Assembly: GCF_000735435.1 (NCBI RefSeq)
Contig: NZ_JMPP01000009.1
Span: 28,513 to 92,512, forward strand
DNA from: Klebsiella planticola ATCC 33531
GTDB lineage: Bacteria > Pseudomonadota > Gammaproteobacteria > Enterobacterales > Enterobacteriaceae
Direction of reading: 5' to 3'
DNA length: 64,000 nt
Shown one piece after another: positions 31,991-41,524 of the stretch. The first letter of the stretch is position 1; the number at the start of each line of letters is the position of its first letter. The notes beneath the pieces were generated by a model. The model saw only the letters and a list, made by a program, of their open reading frames with translations, was not told the DNA's origin and ran no database searches. The position numbers and the translations under genes were made by a program.

Positions 31991-33535
31991 ATGGATGTCG
32001 TTAAAAAGAAACACTGGTGGCAAAGCCCGCAGCTGACATGGTCTGTGATTGGCTTGCTGTGCCTGCTGGTGGGTTACCTTGTCGTTTTGATGTACGCCCA
32101 GGGGGAGTACCTGTTTGCCATCCTGACGCTGATTTTAAGCTCAGCTGGCCTGTATATCTTTACCAACCGCAAGGCTTATGCCTGGCGCTATGTCTACCCG
32201 GGTCTCGCCGGGATGGGGCTGTTCGTCCTGTTCCCGCTGGTCTGCACCATCGCCATCGCCTTCACCAACTACAGCAGCACCAACCAGCTGACCTTTGAGC
32301 GCGCTCAGGAAGTGCTGATGGATCGCTCCTTCCAGGCCGGTAAATCCTACAACTTCTCGCTGTTCCCGGCGGGAGATGAGTGGAAACTGGCGCTGACCGA
32401 TGGCGACAGCGGCAAAAATTACGTCTCCGATGCCTTTAAACTCGGCGGCGAGCAGAAACTGGCCTTAAAAGAAGGTGAAGCGCTGCCGGAAGGCGAACGC
32501 GCGAACCTGCGTATCATCACCCAAAACCGCACCGCGCTGAACCAATTGACCGCCATCCTGCCTGACGACAGCAAAGTGATCATGAGCTCACTGCGCCAGT
32601 TCTCCGGTACCCAGCCGCTGTACACGCTGGCGAATGATGGCACGCTGGCCAACAATCAGAGCGGCGTAAAATATCGTCCGAACAATGACGTCGGTTTCTA
32701 CCAGTCCATCAACGCTGACGGTAGCTGGGGCGCTGAGAAGCTGAGCCCGGGTTACACCGTCGGGATCGGCTGGGATAACTTCACCCGCGTCTTTACCGAC
32801 GAAGGAATTCAGAAACCGTTCTTCGCTATCTTCGTCTGGACGGTGGTCTTCTCAGTTCTGACGGTGATTCTGACCGTGGCCGTAGGCATGATCCTCGCCT
32901 GCCTCGTACAGTGGGAGTCTTTGAAAGGTAAAGCGATTTACCGTGTTCTGCTGATTCTGCCTTACGCCGTACCGTCGTTTATCTCGATTCTGATTTTCAA
33001 AGGGCTGTTCAACCAGAGCTTTGGTGAAATCAACATGATGCTCAGCGCGCTGTTCGGCATCAAACCGGCCTGGTTCAGCGACCCGACCACCGCGCGTTCG
33101 ATGATCGTTATCGTCAACACCTGGCTGGGCTACCCGTACATGATGATTCTGTGCATGGGCCTGCTGAAAGCTATCCCTGACGACCTGTACGAAGCATCGG
33201 CAATGGACGGCGCCGGTCCGTTCCAGAACTTCTTTAAGATTACGCTGCCGCTGCTGATTAAGCCTCTGACGCCGCTGATGATCGCCAGCTTCGCCTTCAA
33301 CTTTAACAACTTCGTTTTGATTCAGCTGTTAACCAACGGCGGTCCGGACCGTCTCGGCACCACCACGCCGGCCGGCTATACCGACCTGCTGGTCAGCTAC
33401 ACCTACCGTATCGCCTTCGAAGGCGGCGGCGGTCAGGACTTCGGTCTGGCGGCAGCTATCGCCACCCTGATCTTCCTGCTGGTGGGCGTACTGGCGATTG
33501 TTAACCTGAAAGCCACACGAATGAAATTCGACTAA
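31991..33535 (+). CDS. malF: Maltose ABC transporter permease MalF
   Basis: MalF is one of the two inner-membrane subunits of the maltose importer. The 514-residue protein has eight membrane segments and the large periplasmic P2 loop between the third and fourth (about 95-275). The permease EAA motif [22 protein letters not shown] contacts MalK. The ATG opening [11 protein letters not shown] gives the family length; an upstream in-frame ATG adds three residues. It lies 14 bases before malG. Confidence 0.98.
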   Translation: MDVVKKKHWWQSPQLTWSVIGLLCLLVGYLVVLMYAQGEYLFAILTLILSSAGLYIFTNRKAYAWRYVYPGLAGMGLFVLFPLVCTIAIAFTNYSSTNQLTFERAQEVLMDRSFQAGKSYNFSLFPAGDEWKLALTDGDSGKNYVSDAFKLGGEQKLALKEGEALPEGERANLRIITQNRTALNQLTAILPDDSKVIMSSLRQFSGTQPLYTLANDGTLANNQSGVKYRPNNDVGFYQSINADGSWGAEKLSPGYTVGIGWDNFTRVFTDEGIQKPFFAIFVWTVVFSVLTVILTVAVGMILACLVQWESLKGKAIYRVLLILPYAVPSFISILIFKGLFNQSFGEINMMLSALFGIKPAWFSDPTTARSMIVIVNTWLGYPYMMILCMGLLKAIPDDLYEASAMDGAGPFQNFFKITLPLLIKPLTPLMIASFAFNFNNFVLIQLLTNGGPDRLGTTTPAGYTDLLVSYTYRIAFEGGGGQDFGLAAAIATLIFLLVGVLAIVNLKATRMKFD

Positions 33536-33549
33536 GGAGGGCTCTGAAC

Positions 33550-34440
33550 ATGGCTATGGTACAACCCAAATCTCAGAAGCTGCGTTTACTCACCACGCAC
33601 CTCCTGCTGCTGGTTTTCATCGCGGCGATTATGTTCCCGTTGCTGATGGTTATTGCTATCTCTCTGCGCGAGGGTAACTTCGCCACCGGTAGCCTGATCC
33701 CGGACCAAATCTCCTGGGAGCACTGGCGGCTGGCGCTGGGCTTCAGCGTTGAACACGCTGACGGCCGCGTCACCCCGCCACCTTTCCCGGTTCTGCTGTG
33801 GTTGTGGAACTCGGTGAAAGTGGCCGGGATCACCGCCATCGGTATCGTGGCGCTGTCCACGACCTGCGCCTATGCCTTCGCCCGTATGCGCTTCCCGGGC
33901 AAAGCGACCCTGCTGAAAGGGATGTTGATTTTCCAGATGTTCCCGGCGGTGCTGTCGCTGGTGGCGTTATACGCCTTGTTTGACCGCCTCGGCCAGTATT
34001 TACCGTTCGTCGGCCTGAACACCCACGGCGGCGTCATCTTCGCCTATATGGGCGGAATTGCGCTGCACGTCTGGACGATTAAGGGCTACTTCGAAACTAT
34101 CGATGGCTCGCTGGAAGAAGCGGCGGCGCTGGATGGCGCGACGCCGTGGCAGGCCTTCCGTCTGGTCCTGCTGCCGCTGTCGGTACCGATTCTGGCCGTC
34201 GTATTTATTCTGTCGTTCATTGCCGCGATTACCGAAGTACCGGTGGCCTCGCTGCTGCTGCGCGATGTGAACAGCTATACCCTGGCCGTCGGTATGCAAC
34301 AGTATCTCAACCCGCAGAACTATCTGTGGGGCGACTTTGCCGCCGCGGCGGTGCTCTCCGCCATTCCGATTACGGTTGTCTTCCTGCTGGCCCAGCGCTG
34401 GCTGGTTAACGGCCTGACGGCAGGCGGGGTGAAAGGTTAA
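33550..34440 (+). CDS. malG: Maltose ABC transporter permease MalG
   Basis: MalG pairs with MalF to form the translocation path. The 296-residue protein has six membrane segments, a periplasmic segment (about 35-85) and the EAA loop [23 protein letters not shown]. The C-terminal [10 protein letters not shown] tail reaches into the MalK dimer. ATG follows AAGGAGGGCTCTGAAC. It ends the malEFG operon and is followed by a structured region and a terminator. Confidence 0.98.
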   Translation: MAMVQPKSQKLRLLTTHLLLLVFIAAIMFPLLMVIAISLREGNFATGSLIPDQISWEHWRLALGFSVEHADGRVTPPPFPVLLWLWNSVKVAGITAIGIVALSTTCAYAFARMRFPGKATLLKGMLIFQMFPAVLSLVALYALFDRLGQYLPFVGLNTHGGVIFAYMGGIALHVWTIKGYFETIDGSLEEAAALDGATPWQAFRLVLLPLSVPILAVVFILSFIAAITEVPVASLLLRDVNSYTLAVGMQQYLNPQNYLWGDFAAAAVLSAIPITVVFLLAQRWLVNGLTAGGVKG

Positions 34441-34465
34441 GTTTCATCGTTATACCCGCCCCAAA

Positions 34466-34542
34466 TTTCAGCGGAGGGATGGTGCTTTAGTTGCTGTACA
34501 CGAACCCCAACCGGGTACGGCAACTACCGCCCTCAGCTGAAA
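34466..34542 (+). other. Nested long inverted repeat after malG
   Basis: An outer stem (TTTCAGC-GGAGGG with CCCTC-AGCTGAAA) encloses an inner 12-bp stem (TAGTTGCTGTAC with GTACGGCAACTA, one G-U). The 77 bases would fold into one long rod with a cytosine-rich apical loop. It is not the terminator, which lies 70 bases further on. Function is unknown; it could be a 3' UTR-derived small RNA, a stabiliser or a decayed repeat. Confidence 0.5.
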
Positions 34543-34610
34543 AAGTAAGGCAAATGCCACTGCTATCCTCAACTGGACCCTACATAAATTAAGTTTTGTG
34601 ACTGTTGGTC

Positions 34611-34637
34611 AGCGGCCTCTGAAGGCCGCTTTTTTTT
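34611..34637 (+). terminator. Terminator of malEFG
   Basis: AGCGGCCT / AGGCCGCT with a short loop is followed by eight T residues, whose end overlaps the stop codon of the convergent psiE. Confidence 0.93.
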
Positions 34638-35046
34638 ATTCGCGTTTCAGGCGGTTGGAGTTACACAGCCACAGCGTAATCACCAGAATCAGGATCGCTG
34701 CCGAATAGATAAGCACCGCCATGGGCGATTCGTGATCGACAATAATCAGACGCACAATCGCCGTAATACCGATATAGACAAAATAGCGCAGCGGAAAGTG
34801 AAAGCCCGACTCAAAGTACTTCACAATCAGCGCGATAAATTCGAAATAGAGAAAATAGACCACCAGCCCTTCGACCAGCTTGTACTTACTGACCGGTTCC
34901 GGAGTAAACAGGACATGCGCCAGATGGAACGTCTCTTTCCCGAGGAAAACCACCAGGATGACCCCCAGGCACAGCAGCGCCAGATTCAAAACCGCCTGCA
35001 TGGCGGTCGCCACAAAATTGACCAACGGACGATAGACCGACGGCAT
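34636..35046 (-). CDS. psiE: Phosphate-starvation-inducible protein PsiE
   Basis: PsiE is a small inner-membrane protein induced by phosphate starvation and cAMP-CRP in E. coli; its function is unknown. The 136-residue protein has four hydrophobic segments. The conserved core [14 protein letters not shown]...[36 protein letters not shown] is present and the end is [13 protein letters not shown] is 6 bases after AGAGGT; a GTG two codons earlier overlaps the Shine-Dalgarno and is rejected. It is convergent with malG, as in E. coli apart from xylE, which is absent. Confidence 0.95.
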   Translation of the reverse strand: MPSVYRPLVNFVATAMQAVLNLALLCLGVILVVFLGKETFHLAHVLFTPEPVSKYKLVEGLVVYFLYFEFIALIVKYFESGFHFPLRYFVYIGITAIVRLIIVDHESPMAVLIYSAAILILVITLWLCNSNRLKRE

Positions 35047-35192
35047 AGGCACACCTCTTATATTCGTTATTCCTGCCGATCTGTATAACGCAAAAACGTG
35101 ATCCAGATCGATATTATTCGTTAACTTTTTGCGTCTGTTGCGTCAAATGTAACAATCACTTGCCAGACTGGCGGGTTAAAAAGGATACAGCA

Positions 35193-35702
35193 ATGCTGAC
35201 AATACGTACGGCGCAACGGGAAGACGCTCCCCTGCTGAGTGAAATGGGGAACGCCAGCTATCGCCACCACTTCGCCCACCTCTGGCACAGCGCCAGCGAG
35301 CTGGCGCACTTCCTCCAGCAGGAGTACTCCCTGCCCGCCCTTCACCACAGCCTCAGCGATGAGCGCAGCTGCTGGCTGATTGCCGAAGCCCGGCATCCTG
35401 TCGGCTTCGCAAAATACAGCTGCCATCAGCCGATGGCGCCCGATGGTCCGCGCGGCACGTTGCTGCATAAGCTCTATTTACTGCCAACTGAAACAGGACA
35501 TGGCTACGGTGAGCAGATTTTTAGCGCCGTTGAAGCGCGAGCAAAGGCGGCGGGCGATGACTGGCTGTGGTTAGAAGTCCTCGCCAGCAATCCCGGCGCC
35601 AGGCGTTTTTATGAGCGCTCAGGTATGCAATATGTGAAAGACAGCGTATTCCGCTCCGCTACCCAGATGAGCACGCTGCATATTCTGGCCAAACCTATCT
35701 GA
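35193..35702 (+). CDS. GNAT-family N-acetyltransferase, substrate unknown
   Basis: The 169-residue protein has the GNAT fold. The acetyl-CoA pyrophosphate-binding segment is LHKLYLLPTETGHGYGEQIF (about 91-110; compare Q/RxxGxG/A). The C-terminal motif LEVLASNPGARRFYERSGMQYVKD is typical of small-molecule or protein acetyltransferases. ATG follows AAAAGGATACAGCA. It lies 8 bases before an acyltransferase gene on the same strand, so the two are probably cotranscribed. In E. coli K-12 as I recall it this position holds xylE and yjbEFGH, not this pair. Confidence 0.8.
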   Translation: MLTIRTAQREDAPLLSEMGNASYRHHFAHLWHSASELAHFLQQEYSLPALHHSLSDERSCWLIAEARHPVGFAKYSCHQPMAPDGPRGTLLHKLYLLPTETGHGYGEQIFSAVEARAKAAGDDWLWLEVLASNPGARRFYERSGMQYVKDSVFRSATQMSTLHILAKPI

Positions 35703-35710
35703 GAGGCGCT

Positions 35711-36169
35711 ATGCACACTCTTCGTGAAACCGGCATCCGCAACGTCACCAGCGGTGAGAACGTGGTGATTTATCAACCTGCCAACCTCTATGACTGCACG
35801 CTTGGCGATAACGTCTTCGTCGGGCCATTCGTCGAAATTCAGGGCAATACGCGCATCGGCGCCGACAGTAAAATCCAGTCCCATACCTTTATTTGCGAGT
35901 ATGTCACGATCGGCGAGCGTTGCTTTATCGGCCACGGCGTGATGTTTGCCAACGATATGTTTCGCGAGGGGCGTCCCGATGCCAACCGGGAAAACTGGGG
36001 GCGAATTACGATTGGGAACGATGTTTCTATCGGCAGCGGCGCGGCCATTCTGGCGGTCAGCATCTGCGATGGCGCGGTGATTGGCGCGGGCAGCGTGGTC
36101 ACGAAATCGATAACAGAAAAAGGCGTCTGGGCGGGTAATCCGGCGAAATTGTTGCGCCGTCTGCCATAA
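35711..36169 (+). CDS. Left-handed beta-helix (hexapeptide) acyltransferase
   Basis: The 152-residue protein consists of hexapeptide repeats (about 20-135) such as IGADSKIQSHTFICEYVTIGERCFIGHGVMF. The His in GHGVMFAND may be catalytic. The end VIGAGSVVTKSITEKGVWAGNPAKLLRRLP is typical of sugar O- or N-acetyltransferases of the WbpD/UDP-sugar class. The substrate cannot be told from sequence. The ATG lies 8 bases after the GNAT stop codon, with GAGAGG upstream, so the two genes probably form an operon. A bidirectional terminator separates it from pgi. Confidence 0.8.
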   Translation: MHTLRETGIRNVTSGENVVIYQPANLYDCTLGDNVFVGPFVEIQGNTRIGADSKIQSHTFICEYVTIGERCFIGHGVMFANDMFREGRPDANRENWGRITIGNDVSIGSGAAILAVSICDGAVIGAGSVVTKSITEKGVWAGNPAKLLRRLP

Positions 36170-36198
36170 AAAATGCCGACCCTGGGGTCGGCATTATT
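36168..36198. terminator. Bidirectional terminator of the acyltransferase and pgi
   Basis: ATGCCGACCC / GGGTCGGCAT is a perfect 10-bp stem with a 2-base loop. It is preceded by an A-run, so the minus strand reads out as TTTTTTATGG after pgi. Confidence 0.88.
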
Positions 36199-36232
36199 GC
36201 GGCGGATTAACGCTCCGTGACCGGGGGCGTGA

Positions 36233-37882
36233 TTATGCGCGCCAGGCTTTGTAACGGTTAATCAGGCCGTTCGTCGAGCTGTCGTGGCTGCTGATTTCTT
36301 CGCCATCTTTCAGCTCTGGCAGAATGCGGTTTGCCAGCTGTTTACCTAACTCAACGCCCCACTGGTCGAAGGTGAAGATGTTGAGGATCGCGCCCTGGGT
36401 GAAGATCTTATGTTCATACAGGGCAATCAGCGCGCCCAGGCTGAACGGGGTGATTTCACGCAGCAGGATGGAGTTGGTCGGGCGGTTGCCTTCGAACACT
36501 TTGAACGGCACCACGTGATCCAGGGTTGCCGGATCTTTACCCTGATCACGATATTCCTGCTCAACCGCTTCACGGGATTTACCGAACGCCAGCGCTTCGG
36601 TCTGTGCAAAGAAGTTAGACAGCAGCTTCGGATGGTGATCGGAGAGCGGGTTATGGGTAATGGCCGGGGCGATAAAATCGCACGGTACCATTTTGGTGCC
36701 CTGGTGGATCAGCTGATAGAACGCGTGCTGGCCGTTGGTACCCGGCTCACCCCAGATGATAGGGCCGGTCTGGTAATCTACGGCGTTGCCGTTACGGTCA
36801 ACGTATTTGCCGTTAGACTCCATGTTGCCCTGCTGGAAGTAGGCCGCAAAGCGGTGCATGTACTGGTCGTACGGCAGAATGGCTTCGGTTTCAGCGCCGA
36901 AGAAGTTGTTGTACCAGATACCGATCAGCGCCAGCAGCACCGGCAGGTTTTTCTCTGGCGCGGTGGTGGAGAAGTGTTTATCCATCGCATGCGCGCCGGA
37001 GAGCAGCTCAACAAAGTTGTCGAAGCCCACGGACAGGATAATGGACAGGCCGATGGCTGACCACAGGGAGTAACGGCCGCCAACCCAGTCCCAGAACTCA
37101 AACATATTGGCAGTATCAATACCGAACTCGCCCACCGCTTTGCCATTGGTGGAGAGTGCGGCGAAGTGTTTCGCCACGTGCTTCTCATCGCCCGCGGTCG
37201 CCAGGAACCAGTCGCGCGCGCTGTGGGCGTTGGTCATGGTTTCCTGGGTGGTGAAGGTTTTCGACGCGACCAGGAACAGAGTGGTTTCCGGGTTCACCGT
37301 TTTCAGCACTTCGGCGATATGGGTGCCATCGACGTTAGATACAAAGTGCATATTGAGGTGGTTTTTATACGGACGCAGCGCTTCGGTCACCATGAACGGG
37401 CCGAGGTCAGAACCGCCGATACCGATATTCACTACGTCAGTAATCGCTTTACCGGTATAGCCTTTCCAGCTACCGGAGATGATCGCTTCAGAGAAATGCT
37501 TCATCTTTTCGAGAACAGCATTAACTTCCGGCATCACATCTTTGCCATCAACAATAATCGGAGTATTGCTACGGTTGCGCAGAGCAACGTGCAGAACAGC
37601 GCGATCTTCAGTGCGGTTGATCTTTTCACCGGAGAACATGGACTTGATCGCCCCTGCCAGATCGGTCTCTTTCGCCAGATCCTGCAGTTTGCTCAGCGTC
37701 TCTTCGGTGATGCGGTTTTTGGAAAAATCCACCAGCATCAGATCGTCGAACGTTGCGGAAAACTTAGAAAAACGGTCGCTATCTTGCGCGAAAAGCTCGC
37801 TGATAGTGACGTCTTTCATTTCATCAAAGTGTTTCTGTAATGCCTGCCAGGCAGAGGTCTGCGTTGGGTTGATGTTTTTCAT
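36233..37882 (-). CDS. pgi: Glucose-6-phosphate isomerase
   Basis: Pgi interconverts glucose-6-phosphate and fructose-6-phosphate in glycolysis and gluconeogenesis. The 549-residue protein has the two PGI signatures, one of them [13 protein letters not shown] and [17 protein letters not shown]. The active-site segment [15 protein letters not shown] contains Glu/His catalytic residues. ATG opening [16 protein letters not shown] is chosen over one two codons upstream. It is divergent from lysC across the long riboswitch leader. Fructose-6-phosphate made by the sorbose operon enters here. Confidence 0.99.
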   Translation of the reverse strand: MKNINPTQTSAWQALQKHFDEMKDVTISELFAQDSDRFSKFSATFDDLMLVDFSKNRITEETLSKLQDLAKETDLAGAIKSMFSGEKINRTEDRAVLHVALRNRSNTPIIVDGKDVMPEVNAVLEKMKHFSEAIISGSWKGYTGKAITDVVNIGIGGSDLGPFMVTEALRPYKNHLNMHFVSNVDGTHIAEVLKTVNPETTLFLVASKTFTTQETMTNAHSARDWFLATAGDEKHVAKHFAALSTNGKAVGEFGIDTANMFEFWDWVGGRYSLWSAIGLSIILSVGFDNFVELLSGAHAMDKHFSTTAPEKNLPVLLALIGIWYNNFFGAETEAILPYDQYMHRFAAYFQQGNMESNGKYVDRNGNAVDYQTGPIIWGEPGTNGQHAFYQLIHQGTKMVPCDFIAPAITHNPLSDHHPKLLSNFFAQTEALAFGKSREAVEQEYRDQGKDPATLDHVVPFKVFEGNRPTNSILLREITPFSLGALIALYEHKIFTQGAILNIFTFDQWGVELGKQLANRILPELKDGEEISSHDSSTNGLINRYKAWRA

Positions 37883-38229
37883 TAGCAATACTCTTCTGAT
37901 TTGAGAATTGTGACTGCGGTCGATTGTAGCGCCGGCGGCAAAAAATTGTGATGATTTTTATGTTATGCCTATGACACGCGTCAGGAACAGGGTCAGTTCG
38001 GGGCAAAAAGCCTCTACTAGTATAGCCATCATAAGGCTTTTTTCTGTTAATCATCCCCGCATGAAAAATCCGCATAACCGCAACGTTGACATACCTACTC
38101 CGAAGCCTTTATATAACTGCACTGCCTGCATTTACGCAGGTTTGTATTGCTCGCGCATTTCACGCTACAGCGAAAGGGTATTGCAGGGGGATTATCACCA
38201 GCGCCCCCAGGCAAAGTGAAAGACGTCGG
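37883..38229. other. pgi/lysC divergent region and 5' part of the lysC leader
   Basis: No gene is supported. The lysC promoter must lie here. CCTGC / GCAGG near 38128 and CAGGGGG / CCCCCAG near 38183 can form small hairpins before the lysine aptamer. Transcription start cannot be placed by eye. Confidence 0.35.
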
Positions 38230-38505
38230 TAATTGCCAGAAGAGGTGCGTTGCCCAGGTAACCGTATTGGAGGAACCAGTCCGGCGAAAATACGTGAGGG
38301 GGAGCAACGCCGAGGTGATAAAGCGTCTGGTACGCACATCACCGGCCACAGGGGCTGAATCCCCTGGGTTGTCACCAGAAACGTTCGCAGTCGGGCGTTT
38401 CATACCCAGGAACTGACGTAAGGCGTTGGGGAGCGGGTCTACAAGGTGGAGCACTTCTGGGTGACATCGTAGCTGTTTATTGCTCTGCGCCCACCCTGTT
38501 TTTCG
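38230..38505 (+). ncRNA. Lysine riboswitch (L-box) of lysC
   Basis: The aptamer matches the E. coli lysC leader in its conserved segments: CCAGAAGAGG, GTTGCCCAGGTAAC, GGAGGAACCAGTCC, ACGCCGAGGTGAT, GGGGCTGAATCCCCTGGG, TTGTCACCAGAAACG and CAGTCGGGCGTTTC. CCAGAAG (38236-38242) pairs with CTTCTGG (38454-38460) to close P1. The expression platform is GGGTG (38459-38463) with CACCC (38492-38496) followed by TGTTTTTC, a terminator. About 40 bases between GGGCGTTTC and GGTGGAGC are not in the E. coli version as I recall it. Lysine binding should lower lysC expression. Confidence 0.93.
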
Positions 38506-38637
38506 CTCTTCCCTTGTGCCATGGCTGAATAATTTGGCCTGGCTTATTAAGACATTTTATTACTGTAAGTTGGTGTCCAGCCAGCCCCACTCAGGAATCG
38601 TTTTAATAAGTCAGGCCCCCCCTGACACGAGGTTGTT

Positions 38638-39987
38638 ATGACAGATTTAGTTGTAGCCAAATTCGGCGGCACCAGCGTTGCCGATTTCGATGCCATGAAT
38701 CGCAGCGTTGATGTTGCGCGACTTGATGAGAACACGCGCGTCGTGGTGTTATCGGCCTCTGCGGGTGTGACCAATCTTTTGGTTGCTTTGGCTGAAGGGC
38801 TGGAACCCGCTGAGCGTTTTGAAAAGCTCGAGTCACTGCGCCAGATTCAATTCAATATCCTGGAGCGTCTGCGCTATCCCAACGTGATTCGCGAAGAGAT
38901 CGAGCGTCTGCTGGAAAATATCACCACCCTGGCAGAAGCCGCTGCGCTGGCAAGTTCCGCTGCGCTGACCGACGAGCTGGTCAGCCATGGTGAACTGATG
39001 TCCACCCTGCTGTTTGTCGAAATTCTCCGCGAGCGCGGTATCGCGTCACAGTGGTTCGATGTGCGTAAAATTATGCGCACCAACGATCGCTTCGGCCGCG
39101 CCGAGCCAGACATTGCCGCACTGGCCGAGCTGACGCAGCTGCAGCTGACTCCGCGCCTGGCTGAAGGTCTGGTGGTCACTCAGGGCTTTATCGGCAGCGA
39201 AGCGAAAGGGCGTACGACAACCCTGGGTCGCGGCGGCAGCGACTATACCGCGGCTCTGCTGGGCGAAGCGCTGAACGCCAGCCGTGTCGATATCTGGACC
39301 GATGTCCCGGGTATCTACACCACCGACCCGCGCGTCGCGCCGGCGGCAAAACGCATTGATGTCATCGCCTTTGCCGAAGCGGCAGAAATGGCCACCTTTG
39401 GGGCCAAAGTGCTTCATCCTGCCACCCTGTTGCCCGCCGTGCGTAGCGATATTCCGGTCTTCGTGGGCTCCAGCAAAGAACCCACCGCCGGCGGAACGCT
39501 GGTGTGCAATAAAACCGAAAATCCGCCGCTGTTCCGGGCGCTGGCCCTGCGCCGTCGTCAGACGCTGCTGACGCTGCATAGCCTGAATATGCTGCACTCT
39601 CGCGGCTTCCTGGCGGAAGTGTTCGGGATCCTCGCGCGCCACAATATTTCCGTGGATCTGATCACCACGTCCGAAGTCAGCATTGCGTTGACCATGGATA
39701 CCACCGGTTCGACCTCCGCCACCGATACTCTGCTGACGCAGGCGCTGCTGACCGAGCTCTCCTCCCTGTGCCGCGTAGAAGTGGAGCAGGATCTGGCGCT
39801 GGTGGCGTTAATCGGTAACGAGTTGTCGCGCGCCTGTGGCGTGGGCAAAGAAGTTTTCGGCGTCCTTGAGCCGTTCAATATTCGTATGATTTGCTACGGC
39901 GCATCCAGCCATAACCTCTGCTTCCTGGTGCCTGGCGCAGATGCCGAGAAAGTCGTGCAGAAATTACATCATAATTTGTTTGAATAA
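38638..39987 (+). CDS. lysC: Lysine-sensitive aspartokinase III
   Basis: LysC phosphorylates aspartate, the first step to lysine, threonine and methionine, and is inhibited by lysine. The 449-residue protein has the kinase opening VVAKFGGTSVADF, a catalytic core with GRGGSDYTAALLG, and two ACT domains (about 300-449) that bind lysine. ATG follows ACACGAGGTTGTT. It is monocistronic, controlled by the lysine riboswitch in its long leader and ended by a strong terminator. Confidence 0.98.
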   Translation: MTDLVVAKFGGTSVADFDAMNRSVDVARLDENTRVVVLSASAGVTNLLVALAEGLEPAERFEKLESLRQIQFNILERLRYPNVIREEIERLLENITTLAEAAALASSAALTDELVSHGELMSTLLFVEILRERGIASQWFDVRKIMRTNDRFGRAEPDIAALAELTQLQLTPRLAEGLVVTQGFIGSEAKGRTTTLGRGGSDYTAALLGEALNASRVDIWTDVPGIYTTDPRVAPAAKRIDVIAFAEAAEMATFGAKVLHPATLLPAVRSDIPVFVGSSKEPTAGGTLVCNKTENPPLFRALALRRRQTLLTLHSLNMLHSRGFLAEVFGILARHNISVDLITTSEVSIALTMDTTGSTSATDTLLTQALLTELSSLCRVEVEQDLALVALIGNELSRACGVGKEVFGVLEPFNIRMICYGASSHNLCFLVPGADAEKVVQKLHHNLFE

Positions 39988-40016
39988 TATTTCTTCACGC
40001 GATAAATATTACCTAT

Positions 40017-40042
40017 AGCCGGGCTCGAACCCGGCTTTTTTA
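40017..40042 (+). terminator. Terminator of lysC
   Basis: AGCCGGG / CCCGGCT with loop CTCGAA is followed by TTTTT. Confidence 0.92.
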
Positions 40043-40193
40043 TAACTATACCAACACAACACCCCCTCAATCGTTCAGGCGACTGGACGGTGCGACGATC
40101 CCTGATGCACAGCAGACAACGTGCCCGGGGAAACAGACACCGCCTGCGCACGCGTTGCCCGAAGAATGAGGCGTTAATCGCAAGGAAAACAAC

Positions 40194-41123
40194 ATGCTCG
40201 CTACTCTGACGAGGCTGTTCCCGTTATGGGCGCTGCTGCTCTCTGTTCTGGCTTATTACACTCCGTCGACCTTTACCCCCGTCGGGCCATGGGTCACCAC
40301 GCTGCTGATGCTAATCATGTTCGGAATGGGAGTACATCTGAAACTGGATGACTTTAAGCGCGTGCTGTCGCGCCCGGCGCCGGTGGCTGCAGGTATTTTT
40401 CTTCACTATCTGGTGATGCCTCTCGCCGCCTGGGCGCTGGCGCTGCTGTTCCATATGCCGCCCGAGCTTTCAGCCGGCATGGTACTGGTCGGGAGCGTCG
40501 CCAGTGGGACCGCATCGAACGTGATGATCTATCTCGCGAAAGGCGATGTGGCGCTGTCTGTCACCATCTCATCGGTTTCTACGCTGGTCGGCGTGGTTGC
40601 CACGCCGCTGCTGACGCGGCTGTATGTGGATGCGCACATTCAGGTCGACGTCATGGGGATGCTGCTCAGCATCCTGCAGATCGTGGTGATCCCGATTGCG
40701 CTGGGGCTGGTGATTCACCATACGCTGCCCAAAGTGGTGAAAGCGGTTGAGCCTTTTCTGCCCGCCTTCTCAATGATCTGCATCCTGGCGATCATCAGCG
40801 CCGTCGTCGCCGGTTCCGCCTCGCATATCGCCTCGGTGGGCCTGGTGGTGATTGTCGCGGTGATCCTGCATAACGCCATTGGCCTGCTCGGTGGCTACTG
40901 GGGCGGGCGGCTGTTTGGCTTTGACGAGTCAACCTGTCGGACGCTGGCGATTGAAGTGGGGATGCAAAACTCTGGTCTGGCTGCCGCGCTGGGGAAAATC
41001 TACTTCGGCCCGCTCGCCGCGCTGCCCGGTGCGCTGTTTTCAGTCTGGCACAACCTGTCCGGTTCGCTGCTGGCGGGTTACTGGTCCGGGAAACCGACCG
41101 CCAAAAACGTGAACAAACGCTAA
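40194..41123 (+). CDS. panS: PanS-like bile acid:sodium symporter family transporter
   Basis: The 309-residue inner-membrane protein has about ten hydrophobic segments and belongs to the BASS (SBF) family. Conserved motifs are [37 protein letters not shown] (the crossover region) and [16 protein letters not shown]. In Salmonella the family member PanS transports pantoate or ketopantoate for coenzyme A synthesis, and this protein resembles it, but the symbol rests on family likeness. ATG follows AAGGAAAACAAC. It stands alone between two terminators. Confidence 0.7.
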   Translation: MLATLTRLFPLWALLLSVLAYYTPSTFTPVGPWVTTLLMLIMFGMGVHLKLDDFKRVLSRPAPVAAGIFLHYLVMPLAAWALALLFHMPPELSAGMVLVGSVASGTASNVMIYLAKGDVALSVTISSVSTLVGVVATPLLTRLYVDAHIQVDVMGMLLSILQIVVIPIALGLVIHHTLPKVVKAVEPFLPAFSMICILAIISAVVAGSASHIASVGLVVIVAVILHNAIGLLGGYWGGRLFGFDESTCRTLAIEVGMQNSGLAAALGKIYFGPLAALPGALFSVWHNLSGSLLAGYWSGKPTAKNVNKR

Positions 41124-41132
41124 TATTCCCTC

Positions 41133-41158
41133 ACCCGGGCCAACGGCCCGGGTATTTT
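41133..41158 (+). terminator. Terminator of the PanS-like gene
   Basis: ACCCGGGCC / GGCCCGGGT, a perfect 9-bp stem with a 3-base loop, is followed by ATTTTCC. Confidence 0.8.
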
Positions 41159-41251
41159 CCCCGTTTGTGCCCTCCTCAACGAGACTAACCCGCTGTCCGT
41201 CGGCCCGCGATTACCGTACACTGGGTTATCCGGCAGACTGAGGGCACCACG

Positions 41252-41524
41252 ATGGCACTTCCCCGCATTACGCAAAAAGAGATGACAGAGCGCGAGCAAC
41301 GCGAACTCAAAACGCTGCTTGACCGGGCCCGAATAGCGCACGGCCGTCCGCTGACCAACGCCGAGACCAACGCCGTCAAGAAAGAGTACATCGACAAGCT
41401 GATGGTGCTGCGAGAAGCCGAAGCGAAAAAGGCCCGCCAGCTAAAGAAAAAGCAGGCCTACAAACCCGATAGCGAAGCTTCATTTTCATGGTCGGCGAGC
41501 ACGCCGACGCGCGGCAGGCGTTAA
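41252..41524 (+). CDS. yjbD: DUF3811 protein YjbD
   Basis: This 90-residue, highly charged protein of unknown function (DUF3811) is nearly invariant among enterobacteria. It opens [20 protein letters not shown], has a Lys/Arg-rich middle ([16 protein letters not shown]) and ends STPTRGRR. Its stop codon overlaps the convergent rluF stop by four bases. The basic composition suggests nucleic-acid or ribosome association, which is an inference. Confidence 0.93.
   Translation: MALPRITQKEMTEREQRELKTLLDRARIAHGRPLTNAETNAVKKEYIDKLMVLREAEAKKARQLKKKQAYKPDSEASFSWSASTPTRGRR

Noticed and set aside
38095..38454. 119-codon minus-strand frame over the lysC leader
   Set aside because: It lies within the lysine riboswitch, whose RNA structure explains the conservation.
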